Positions 34,001 through 43,900 of a stretch of 64,000 bases of DNA are shown in pieces. The position numbers and the translations under genes are program-made. Source of the DNA: Odontesthes bonariensis (taxonomy: Eukaryota > Chordata > Actinopteri > Atheriniformes > Atherinopsidae). The notes under the pieces are model-generated. The model ran no database searches. It saw nothing but the letters and a program-made list of their open reading frames with translations, and was not told the origin of the DNA. Each line of letters starts with the position of its first letter. Position 1 is the stretch's first letter. Where the stretch lies: NCBI RefSeq assembly GCF_027942865.1, contig NC_134526.1, positions 22,177,784 to 22,241,783 of the forward strand, written 5' to 3'.

Positions 34001-37000
34001 ATGGCTAAATGTAAGGGTTGATACAGGGCATCTGTAAACCAAGCAACTGAGTTTTATAAACCAGACAAAACATAATTCTTGTGCCTGTAGAAGAAAGAGT
34101 TAAGCATAGAGAGCCGAATCAAAATCAACAAAACACTGATGCCCATAAGCATGTCTTACCATCCATGAGACTGTTGCGCAGCAGTTTTAGGGTGGGGTTC
34201 TGGTTCAAGATAGTCTCCTTGAAGACACAACTCCAGAACAAGTGGATGTGCTCAGATCGCTCTCTCTCCAGCCAGTCTAGGATTTCATAAATGGCTTTCC
34301 TCGTGTTTTCTTTACTTCTCATGCGAATCACCTTCTGCATATACAAAAGTTTGGAGAAAACAAGTGTTGATTGATATGATCCCCACTGAAATTGAGATAA
34401 TGTTTCATGATCAGCCCAGGAATGACAGATTGAAATATACATGTCAATGCTTGCTCCCTTAAAACTTCATGGTCTTGTTCTATACGGTTGCCTCTTACAG
34501 AGTATTAGTTGGACTGTTCGTAGCTCATCTTATTTTTTGAAAAAAAAATGGGATTCAGGCAATTTTCTTACTGAAAACTACAATAAGAGTAAGCTCAGTG
34601 AGATTCATAATATAAGCAATACGATGGAAGCTGATGATGCAGCCCACTTGGGCTGGATGCCCCTTTTGTGATGCGATATAGGTGCAGTGCCGGTACACGA
34701 GGATTGAGTCCATGGTAGGTTTGTTACACAAAGCACAGCGTTATACTGAAACTGTATGTAATGTAATAATACAGTTAGATTAGATTGTATTTTATTTATC
34801 CCACAATGGGGAAATTCACTTGTCACAGCAGCAACACAGCAGCAACAACAGACATGAGCAAGAAATTTAAAAAAAAAAAGAGAAAAAGCAAGTACTAAAA
34901 AGTAAAGTGACCAAAAAGTAAAGTGACCAAGTATAAATAATATTGCACATTGTGAAGTTGAAATTAATAAAATATAAATAATACGGATAAAGAAAAATCT
35001 CTATTATAGTGGTGGATTATCATGGGAAAGTCAACAACATGATCAGTGTGTGCATGTGTTGAAAAGTCTGACAGCTGCCGGGATGAAAGACCTGCGGAAC
35101 CTCTCCTTCTTGCACCGTGGATGTAAAAGTCTGCTGCTGAAGGAGCTGTACAGTGATCCCAAAGTGTCATGGAGGGGGTGAGAGGAGTTGTCCATGATGG
35201 ATGTCAGCTTAGCTAGCATCCTCCTACATCCTCAATGGACACACAGTTATGTAGCCTTACATTCTGTGGTCTGTTGGTGAGGAAGTCTGTAGTCCATGCA
35301 GCCAGGTGTTTTCCATCTTCACCCTGAGCAGTGATGGCTGGATAGCACTGGAGAACTAAAAAAAAAAACATGATCCTAGCAGTGCTCCCGTTGTCCTCCA
35401 GGTGAAGCAGTGATCTGTGCAGTAAAAACATTCCTGCGTCGTCCACTCCAACACCAGGCCGGTAAGCAAACTGCAGGGGGTCCAGATGTGTGCCTACCAG
35501 TGGTCTTAGGTGACCCAGGAGGATCCTCTCCGTGGTCTTCATCAGGTGTGAAGAAAATCATCCCACATAGTTAATTAAGAATTAATTAACATAATCAACA
35601 CTAAATCATCCTAATAATTCTACAATATCAATCAACGGGACCATTTTGAATAAATGAAAAGGAATATATATATGTGTACCCGAATCACATTAAATGATTA
35701 AATTAAATTAAACGATATTGAATTCAACAGCACTACAAGTTTTACATTGCCATCACACTTGTCCACTGTTCGCAGTGCATAGGTTAGCCAGGTTAGCGCC
35801 GTTAGCTCTTCCATCTTGTTTGGAAGAGATCTTACGTTCCCCATGATGACAGACGGTAAGCACGGTTTATACCGTCTCTTCCACTGTCTGCGCTTCACTC
35901 CCGCTCTGCATCCTCTTCTCCGTCGCCGTATCTCTGTGGGGATCTCCGGCCGCTCCACACAGGGAATGGGTGTGTAGCGCCGGGCTAACAGCTGATCACG
36001 GGTGTAAACAAAGGAGCCAAGTTTGAATGGGTCTCCCGAGACCTCACCAAAAAGTTCCAAAAACAGCAAGATGCAAGCTACGGATGTAATAATATGAACC
36101 TCCATAGCTGCGCGCTTGCTTGAAATTTCAACGTGACACAGGGAAAACAACAAAAAGAACACTAAAACACATTAGAAACACTAAACGAGGTGAGAAAAGT
36201 TAAGAGCTGCTGTAACTAGCTGCCACTCGCGCGGCGCCATCAGTTTTCATCGATTAGCAGGATTATTATTATTATATATTATGCTCAGTAAGATGACGAC
36301 AGCATTGTATTTGACTAAATGTGTTGGCAAGGTTTTATTTTGTAATTTTAATATAAAGTTTGTTAGCGATCTTGGCTCGAAGGCTAAGCTAAACTTGCTA
36401 ACTTTCTCTCATGAAGCTGTGCCGAACAAGTGCTGTGCTTGACCGTGAGCTGACCAGTCGGTTTCCATATCGTTATTCTTTTTTTTTCCATGGTTTATTT
36501 TTAAACTTTTCTTATTATATCCAGAAGGTGCAATTGAAATTCAATACAATCTGGTACAATGGTAAAAACATGAAATATTGTAAACAATGATATAAACAAT
36601 ACCAACAACCCCCCTCCCACCCACCCACCCATCTGAGCTTAGGCTGTGCTAACAAAAAAAAAAAAAAAAAAAAAAAGGTAAACTAAGACTAACAACAACA
36701 ACATACAAAAAAAACAAAAACAAAAAAACAACAACAACAAAAAGTAATAATCAACAGTGAATTATAAGAGAATACCGATTGTATTCAGGTACATGTGTTT
36801 TTGTTTATACATTTATTTTGAACTATTGTTGTACACAAACGAGGCCAGTGCACAAGGATTGAGTCCATGCTGTGCCGAACGGGTGCTGTGCTTGACCGGG
36901 AGCTGACCAGTCGGTTTCCATATCGTTATTCAGGCAATAAAAGTCCAGTCCTGAAGCTGAAAGAGTGTCGGTCCTTCTTATAAAAACGCAACACAACGCA

Positions 37001-37718
37001 GACAACGGTTACACGAGCATGAATCATTATTTGGGTGTGACTTGTTTCATTAGACAAAGGAGCTGAGGTTCTTGTTGCTCACTGGTTTGGACATAAATTA
37101 ATAATAAACAGCACATAAATTGTATTATATTGATCAAATTTCATGGCAACTATGTGATGCAGGGTCACTATGGAATTTAGCTTTAGGTCAATAATGTAAA
37201 ATGTATTACACGGGCCCTCCTTGGCTGTCCCGGCCCCGGAAAACGTTAATCCGGCTCTGCTCACCTGCCACAAGAATGTGACTTTCAATGCTAAAATGAG
37301 CATCGGAAATCCTCAGATTAACGGATGCATGATTAAATAATTACGATGTAGCCATTTTGTCATTTAAAAAAAAAATAGTTTTCCGTGTCTACTGCCACCA
37401 CAGGAAACACCACACTGTATAAAGAGCCTCAGTGTTGAGTGTGTGCGTGTTCATTTCCCGCTCTCACACACACCCGCCCCGCGCCCCTTGTATTCAAACG
37501 CGGCCCATGTGAGGAGATGAGGGCGTGTGACTATACACAACAACTGCTTAGCGCCTCGCGCTGGGACACTTTACCTGGTATCTGTCTTCCGGGATCAGAT
37601 TGTGATCCCTGAGCTGGCTGAGGAAGGTGTGCGGGTTCTCCAGGCTGGAAATCTCGGTTTTACGACAGTGGAAAAACCGCAGCAGTTCCTCGGACTTGAG
37701 GAAGTCCAGCGGGTCCAT
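25073..37718 (-). CDS. SP140/SP110-like nuclear body protein (HSR, SAND x2, PHD, bromodomain)
   Basis: Fifteen exons join in phase to 613 aa: 37718-37575, 34334-34160, 32626-32402, 32234-32115, 31870-31737, 31485-31446, 30325-30236, 30102-29956, 29802-29663, 27319-27251, 27095-26962, 26758-26641, 25599-25525, 25429-25286 and 25159-25073. Residues 1-106 form an HSR/Sp100 domain (MDPLDFLKSEELLRFFHCRK; YEILDWLERERSEHIHLFW). SAND1 is about 200-266 (VTCGHKKGTLVREKLAKG; TPTGFERFAGKEKSKNWK). SAND2 is about 335-405 (VTCGAVSGTLYKKRFASG; WMSPVEFVKAASCQADG). The PHD finger, about 436-485, has a full C4HC3 set (ECCICK, ECDHC, FHPKC, WMCTFC). The bromodomain, 512-613, contains PMWLGCIADRLQ and NCATFNR with the acetyl-lysine-binding Asn position kept. 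Acidic and basic linkers lie between. Family members are interferon-linked chromatin readers of nuclear bodies. The 40-nt exon 31485-31446 is the least certain. AIRE-like was considered, but the bromodomain favours the SP100 family. Confidence 0.9.
25703..26635. mobile_element. hAT-type MITE at an SP140-like splice donor
   Basis: The ends TAGGGGTGGGCGA and TCGTCCCAACCCTA are imperfect inverted repeats. A perfect 8-bp target duplication CTAACCAG lies at 25695-25702 and 26636-26643. The interior repeats ATCGATT motifs typical of such MITEs and holds a nested solo LTR at 25745-26216. Without the LTR the element would be about 456 bp. The right-hand duplication overlaps the last three bases of an SP140-like exon and its splice donor. 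Confidence 0.9.
25745..26216 (+). mobile_element. Solo LTR nested inside the hAT element
   Basis: The sequence starts TGTCACGCCC and ends TTTGACA, with a 5-bp target duplication GCGAT at 25740-25744 and 26217-26221. An AATAAA polyadenylation signal lies near 26140, about 75 bp before the end. These features fit a Gypsy-type LTR left by recombination between two LTRs. There is no internal coding region. Confidence 0.85.
28347..28727. mobile_element. MITE with long terminal inverted repeats
   Basis: TACGGAAGCCCAGAGCGGAC at the left and GTCCGCTCTGGGCTTCCGTA at the right begin inverted repeats of roughly 70-80 bp. They include TTTTCTCGAGATAAT-like segments. The flanking CAAATC and CAAACC could be an imperfect target duplication. 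There is no coding capacity and the superfamily is unassigned. It lies in the intron between SAND2 and the PHD exons. Confidence 0.8.
28735..28912 (+). mobile_element. Possible L1-type LINE C-terminal remnant
   Basis: The plus strand can be read FLHEFKEYMKTLTLI and TTFTDIYERFFKEE before a stop at about 28908, followed by an AT-rich tail and an AATAAA near 29144. This resembles the end of an L1-type ORF2, but it is too short to be sure. Confidence 0.35.
30597..31283. mobile_element. hAT-type element with 8-bp target duplication
   Basis: The ends CAGGGCTGGGCGAGTTAAC and CGTTTCCCAGCCCTA are imperfect inverted repeats. Perfect ATTATCAA duplications lie at 30589-30596 and 31284-31291. Subterminal GATTAATC motifs are typical. 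It sits in an SP140-like intron, inside another decayed repeat that begins near 30395 (CTGTCACGATATCC). Confidence 0.88.
34775..36240 (-). mobile_element. Rex1-like LINE, internally deleted
   Basis: Minus-strand frames at 36162-35698 (RRRRRGCRAGVKRRQWKRR, MGNVRSLPNKMEELTAL) match the start of ORF2 endonuclease, and 35542-35213 (MKTTERILLGHLRPLVGTHL, DPLQFAYRPGVGVDDA) matches the reverse transcriptase palm. The intervening part is missing. The 3' tail at 34775-34830 (TTTATCCCACAATGGGGAAA) is the usual end of these fish elements. It lies in intron 1 of the SP140-like gene. Confidence 0.88.
36418..36931. repeat. Direct repeats of about 62 bp flanking a 390-bp segment
   Basis: Copies at about 36418-36478 and 36868-36931 share GCTGTGCCGAAC, GTGCTGTGCTTGACCG and CTGACCAGTCGGTTTCCATA with few differences. 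The segment between begins with a T-run and contains CA-, A- and AAC-rich tracts. The second copy is followed by AATAAA, like the end of an LTR. This may be a decayed LTR pair or a local duplication. Confidence 0.6.
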
Positions 37719-39420
37719 CGGTGGTCAGCGCAGTCTCCTTGCAGCCCTTTATAGAGGCAAACACGCCGGGTTGAAACCGAACAAGCATAAAAACTGCAGT
37801 ATTCAACGCTGCATTATGATTCAGCAATCCCCAACCTCAACCATATTGAACAAGAATCAAAGTTGGAGAAAGGCGGAAGTTCTCCCTCGACCGATCAAAA
37901 CCTCTGTATGGGGTCACTCCCCCAAGTGACGTTGGGAAACCGAAAGAGATTTAGCTATGCGACTTCTGTGCAAACCACAACTGCTGCAAGGACCGCACGG
38001 GTGCGCTGGACCAGCAGACTGTGAACTCCTTTGTTTTCTCTGTAGGAAGAAAAAAGACGCCAAAGTGGCCCGCAATGGGGGTATCATCATCATCAGAGTG
38101 TAATAGGATGCTTCTCTTATCAAAGGAGGGCCTTGTTCCTCAGAGCTGATTCACAGCAGGCATAGGAATTTACTCCACAGCTGTTCTGTCTGTGGGCAAG
38201 AGCCATAGATGTTTCTGGATCCTCTGAGCTTAGCAAACGCGTTCTCCCCTTTCTTTGTTGTTCTGCCTGATGGATGATAAGATGAGAGAGTGGGAAATAA
38301 AGCCTGATCATCGCTTTCACATGCATGTCCATGGGTGGAATGCAGAGAGAGGTGTAGGAAAACTGAAGGAGAGTAGTAGACTTTTTTTTTTTTTTTACTC
38401 ATGACTTATGGATCCTTTATACATCAAACTTATTTCCCATTTTGGGATGAATGAAATATATTTCCATTCTATTCAGCAGTCCTTATTGGGAACGTGGCCC
38501 ATGTGTATTTACGTGGAGTTTTTGTAATTATATCTACTTTTTTTTTTGGCGATTCAGGCTGTAAATAGAAATCTGTGGTTCAACTGGATGGCATTTCAAT
38601 GGCTGGGGGACATTATGTCCTGTCTGAGCCTGGAGAAGATCCCCTCCTCAATCCATAATTCATACAAAAAGTTTTTGAATGTATGGGGACCTTTCCTCGA
38701 ACACTTTCGGGGTCTTTCTTCACAATAAGGTCTCATTTTCACAATCCTATCTGCTCTCACATGCCATGTAAATCTTATTCACCTCGACAACTGATTACAG
38801 ATAAATTCTTTATTGTCAATTTATCCCTGCTCACCCCACTACTTCCAGCTAAGATGTGTTAATCAGCTCCAGTGTGCTAGTGTCCTGATTTAATTAAATG
38901 TATATATGCATGTATATGTATATATTTATATTCCCTACCCTTGTGTATTTATGTGTACAAGAATGTATGAATGTGACTGTATGTACATATGATTTCATTA
39001 TATGGGGAATAAAGGCTCGACAGGGTGGAAGGGGTTTTGAGTTCATATTGTGCTTCCACTGTTAATATTGTATACAAATGAACAGATGTATTATGTTTAA
39101 AACAAAAAAAAACAATGAAAAACAGATGAGAAAGAAAAACTGGATGGCATTTCCAATGTTCCATGAAGCGTGATCGCCCCGCTTGTTAAAAGTTAAGATA
39201 GCACACACATATAAAGCATTTACACGCCATCACAGTTAGAGTTTTAACATTGTAACTTATGTCAGGCTATTCTACTGTGAGGGCCAAATAGAAGTTGACA
39301 AATGAACATTCTGTCCTTGAAGTTGTTGTGTTGGATACAGGGGAAAAAACACGGACACGCAAAAATAGTGGAAGCACTTGAGCAATTTTGACAAAGGTCA
39401 CGATGTGATGGCTCGAGGGT
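37719..39420. other. Intergenic stretch upstream of the SP140-like start
   Basis: This would hold the promoter of the SP140-like gene. CG-rich sequence lies near 37470-37720 (CACCCGCCCCGCGCCC at 37471-37486 and the first exon). A plus-strand frame at 38546-38728 resembles an L1-type C-terminus (NSYKKFLNVWGPFLEHF), but weakly. No other gene was seen. Confidence 0.35.
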
Positions 39421-39424
39421 TGGG

Positions 39425-40030
39425 TCATAGGCAAGGCAAGTTTATTTGTATAGCACAATTCAACTACAAGGCGATTCAAAGTGCTTTACAGAGACATTAA
39501 AACAGTAAAACTAAAAAGCATGATTTAAATTTTAAACAAAAAAGGAAAGAAATAAAAACAATAGATAAAATCAGATAAAATCAGTAGTTAAAATGTGATT
39601 AAGTTTTGAGCTTTATTCAAACGCAGCTGAAAATAGGTGTGTCTTCAACCTGGACTTAAACACACTGAGTGTTTCAGCTGATCTGAGGCTTTCTGGGAGT
39701 TTGTTCCAGACATGTGGAGCATGGAAGCTGAATGCAGCTTCTCCATGTCTGGTTCTGACTCTGGGAACTGATAAAAGACCGGATCCAGATGAGCTGAGGG
39801 GTCTGGAAGGTTCATACTGGGTCAGGAGGTCACTGATGTATTTTGGTCCTAGACCATTCAGAGCTTTATAGACCAGCATCAGAACTTTAAAGTCTACCCT
39901 CTGATGGACAGGCAGCCAGTGTAAAGACCTCAGAGCTGGACTGATGTGGTCCACTTTTTTGGTCATAGCATCTCCAAGACTGCAGCTCTTGTGCGATAAT
40001 CCCTGCCTGTCGTTGTAAGGACCTGGCAAA
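39425..40030 (-). mobile_element. LINE (L2/Maui-like) 3' end
   Basis: The minus-strand frame 40029-39613 reads [38 protein letters not shown], then FSFHAPHVWNKLPESLRSAE and SRLKTHLFSAAFE before a stop. The tail at 39425-39490 (TTATTTGTATAGCACAATTC) is the standard L2-type 3' end. It is 5' truncated, as usual. Confidence 0.92.
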
Positions 40031-40960
40031 AGAGATCCAAGAAGAGCAGTTAACCAGAGTCCACGTGAGCAGCTGGAAAACTATATTTCACAACTTTTAT
40101 ACTCTTCAAAGTTTAAGAGACTATCTCTGCTTCAGTAGGCTACGCTTTTTAAATGTTGTTGATTTTTTAATGCATTGATAATGATTATAAAACATATAAC
40201 AACAGGATATTGACATAGACGATTATGGTGTCTATGTACTTTGAAGTATTTATGAAGTAAAGTTTGTAACACGGAACTTTTACCTGCAGCAGAGTTATTT
40301 TTGTGAGTGTCACTTAAGGAAAAAAATCCAAATACTTCTTCCATTTCATATGAAACCTGAGATTGGCAACCGTGTTGTGTCCATATTAATACTGTAGATG
40401 TTGTACATCTTCTATACGTCCGCGGTAGAATGCATTTAGCTTTCTACCCGTCTGCTGAGGGAGCAGCATCACAGCTCAAAGACTCAAAGAAACTGTACAA
40501 ACTGAAAAGTCTGGGCTGTGTGCTCAGGACCGGTCTGGAGGCCCTTGAGCTGATTTGGCAAAGAAGAACATTACACAAAACGTAGTGTTCAAACAACGGA
40601 GTGTGTTCAGTCAGAGGCTTCTTCAGCTCTGCTGCTACAAAGAGCATTGCAGAAGGTCATTCCTTCCCACAGTAATACCGACACAACAGCCTTTTTAAAG
40701 GACTAATGAGCATTGTTTGTTTACTTTATTCTGCGACAGTATCATCCCCCTTTAATAAAGATTAATAAAGGGATTAATAAAGTATCTTTCAATTCAACTC
40801 AACACTATGAGATGTATGACAGGGTGGGGTAACAAATCTCCTGTTGCCCTTTTCACCAACTCCATGATGCTCCCTTTGACTTAATCTTGAGCAGTTGAAA
40901 CATGCCAATTTGATTCAAAGTTACAAAATGAGACACATACTGTATAAATAAAATATATGC

Positions 40961-40966
40961 TTTATT
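40961..40966 (-). terminator. Candidate polyadenylation signal of the FAM20C-like gene
   Basis: AATAAA on the minus strand only 15 nt past the stop codon at 40981, inside GCAAAATAAAGC. If used, the 3' UTR would be only a few tens of nucleotides long. Further signals may exist downstream. Confidence 0.4.
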
Positions 40967-40980
40967 TTGCTGCATTTTCC

Positions 40981-43900
40981 TCAGTCAGGCTGATAGTCAT
41001 AGTGCTGGTCAGATATCTCCACGTCGTTGTAAATGACATCGTTGTGCTTTTCTTGACACTTCTGCACCACTTGCAGGACAGTTGTGAGACGTCGGTCCAA
41101 AGCAGACAGGTGCGGCTCGGAGAGGAGGGGGGCGATGCGTCCCAGAGGGTCCTGAGCCAGCGACTCCCGCATGATGTCCCCCAAACGGAAGTCGGGGTGG
41201 GACAAGAGACGCAAGCGGAGGAGGGTGGAGCGGCGGATCCTGCAAAGATGGAAGGAGAGGGAGAGTTCCGAGACTTGGAGGAAGTTTGGAGAAGAAAGCG
41301 AGTGGAAGAGACCTGTCGGCCGACTCCCACATTTCACCGAGTCACACAGGTTTCACAGTATTTACCTGCAACATTGTGTCAAAGGTACTAGAATGGACGG
41401 CTCATCCTGAGAGTGACGCCCAAAGCTGTAACACAAACAACATGCTGTCACGGTGATTGACACCAGGGTTGGAAATGAACGATGAAAGAAATAAAAACGA
41501 TAAACAGGCAGAGCTGAGATCTGCGGTGAGATGGTGTTCGTGCTACTCACGCCCGTCCGTTGTCCAAGTGCAGCATAAATGTCTCATTGCCAAATGTCTC
41601 AAACGTCTCATAGTGATGTCGGTCCATGTTGCCTTTGCATGAGAAACATCAGTGTTTTATAGCCTTTATTCAGGTAAGTTTGTTTATAGGGAGAACACAT
41701 TAAGTTTTGAATCAACAAACTGACTCATGAGGAAGTCCAGCACAGCCATGTCTATGAGATCCACCAGTCTGGTGCCGTGGTTGTAAGGAGGCGTCTTTTT
41801 CACCGTGTCACAGTAGGCCGGGTCCTTTTCCCACCTGGGGTCACAGAGCAGAGACAATCGACGAGGAAAAGGACAGATCTTGAGGTTTTACGAATTTTCT
41901 AATCTACACAGCTGTGGTTGGCAGCGCTGCCCGTGCTCATGATCATAGTTCTATGTTTGACGAATGCTTATTTCTGAGGCCCAGGTGGAGGCAATTTGTC
42001 TTTTTTGTTGTTGCCTAATTTAGGTTGTTCTTTTGGTGTTTACACTTTACAGTGGAATGAAATGGAGTTTATTTGTTTTTTTTAGCTCTGGCTGGTGACA
42101 GACACGTTTATGAGGAGATCCGACAGAAAATATACAAAAAGATCCCACGATAACGTCACAAGTTGGTCCTAGTTCAGTCCTTATAATAATTTCACATAAA
42201 CTCATGTAAATTAACTGCATAAAAAGGTGTCCTGATAATCTATGAAAATATACACATAGCCCTTCAACAACGTGTTGTTTCTCTTTAGGTAACGTATACC
42301 AACACAGTATCACAGTATCTCCTCATCATACACACTCACATTTAGTGTTGTAGTTCTTCCATTACACCACTAGAGGTCAGTAAACGCTCATTAACAATGC
42401 CTCTTAAATATCTATAACAGGCATCATAACACTAAGATTGGCTGTGGACCTTTACGAAGTAAAGTTTCACAACTGTACAAAGCTTCCCGCTGTGTATTTA
42501 ATGACCGAACAAGTTAGAAAGAGTGATGGCGGACAAACTATGGCACATAGAGTGATTGTGACTTACTGGGCCAGCTTGGTGCGGCTGTATGACCGTCTCC
42601 AGGGCGACCTCCATGACCTGCGGGGTGCAAGGGAGAGGTCAGGCAGCATAGAAGCAAGGGAAACCTCCAGGGCATGGGGCCGCCCGCACACTGGGTTCTC
42701 TGTTGAACAGTAGTATTCACACTCGCCATGGAAACACGCATTCCCGGCTGAAGGGAGTCAGAGAGAAACGGATTTTAGTGGAAAAGCAGACATGATGAGA
42801 AAATCAGGACCCGCGAGATATATATACGTGCCGCCATTGCAAGCACGAACCGGGAGAAGTGAAGAAGGTCTTGGACAGCTTGTGATCAGTGGTAATCTCT
42901 CTGATCTCCGTGGTGACGTTGATGAGTCGCCCGACCACAGGAGGGATCCTGTTGAAGCCCAGCACCCTAAGACGAGGGGCAGAGACAGGAAAAGATGAGA
43001 GCAGCCACAAATGGGGGGGGGGCTGGTTTGTGGAGCTGCAAGCACAACTGTCAGGCCAAACAAGCGGGTTTGAGGCCCAGTCCCTGACGTTTCAAGGTAA
43101 CTGAATGCGACCGCTGAGTCGCTGGCCATCTTTCGCCGCAGGCTGAAAACCCATCTCTTCAGGAAACACTACCCAGATCCGCCCTCTTTGGACATCACCT
43201 GTTTCGTGCTAGCTCCTTACGCACTTATTTGTTTCCTAAATTGTCTTTGTTTTCTAAATTGTCTTCCCATTTCCTAGGTATCTAACTTACCACACTTACT
43301 CTAGCACTAGTTATGCTCTTAGCTGTTTGGTTTTGGAAGGAAATGCACTTATGATTTCTTGTGACCTGAAGTTCTTTTGCCTACCGATGTGTCACTTTGG
43401 ATAAAAGCGTCTGCAAAATGACCGTAATGTAATGTAATGTAATGTAATGTAATGTAATGTAACGTAATGAATGCTGAAATGTCATTTTAGGAAATTTGAT
43501 CACTATTGTAAGGTTAGGTATTTCTGGTTGATACGAACACATCAGGGCTGTTTGGATTACAAACAAACAAGAGAGCTTCACACTATACATTAAGGTTTGG
43601 CATTAAAAAACTTTATCATTAAGGTGAGGAAAACATCATAGATTGCAGTAAAACACACTCTGTAATAAGGTATTGGATCAAGATGTCCTCTTCCTGGATT
43701 ACTGGTTCCGCACCGTCAGCACAAAGCCAAACAACAAGGTGGTATTAAAAGTATGAATACAGTCATCGACACTGCTGTTGTTTCGTTCCTGGATGTTGAC
43801 CTAAATGACTGCCGGTAATTCTTTTTCTCTGTGGCACATTTTTGCTGTCCACGAATAATGAATCAAAAAGCTTTGATCGCTCTTACAGATCACGGCGGTT

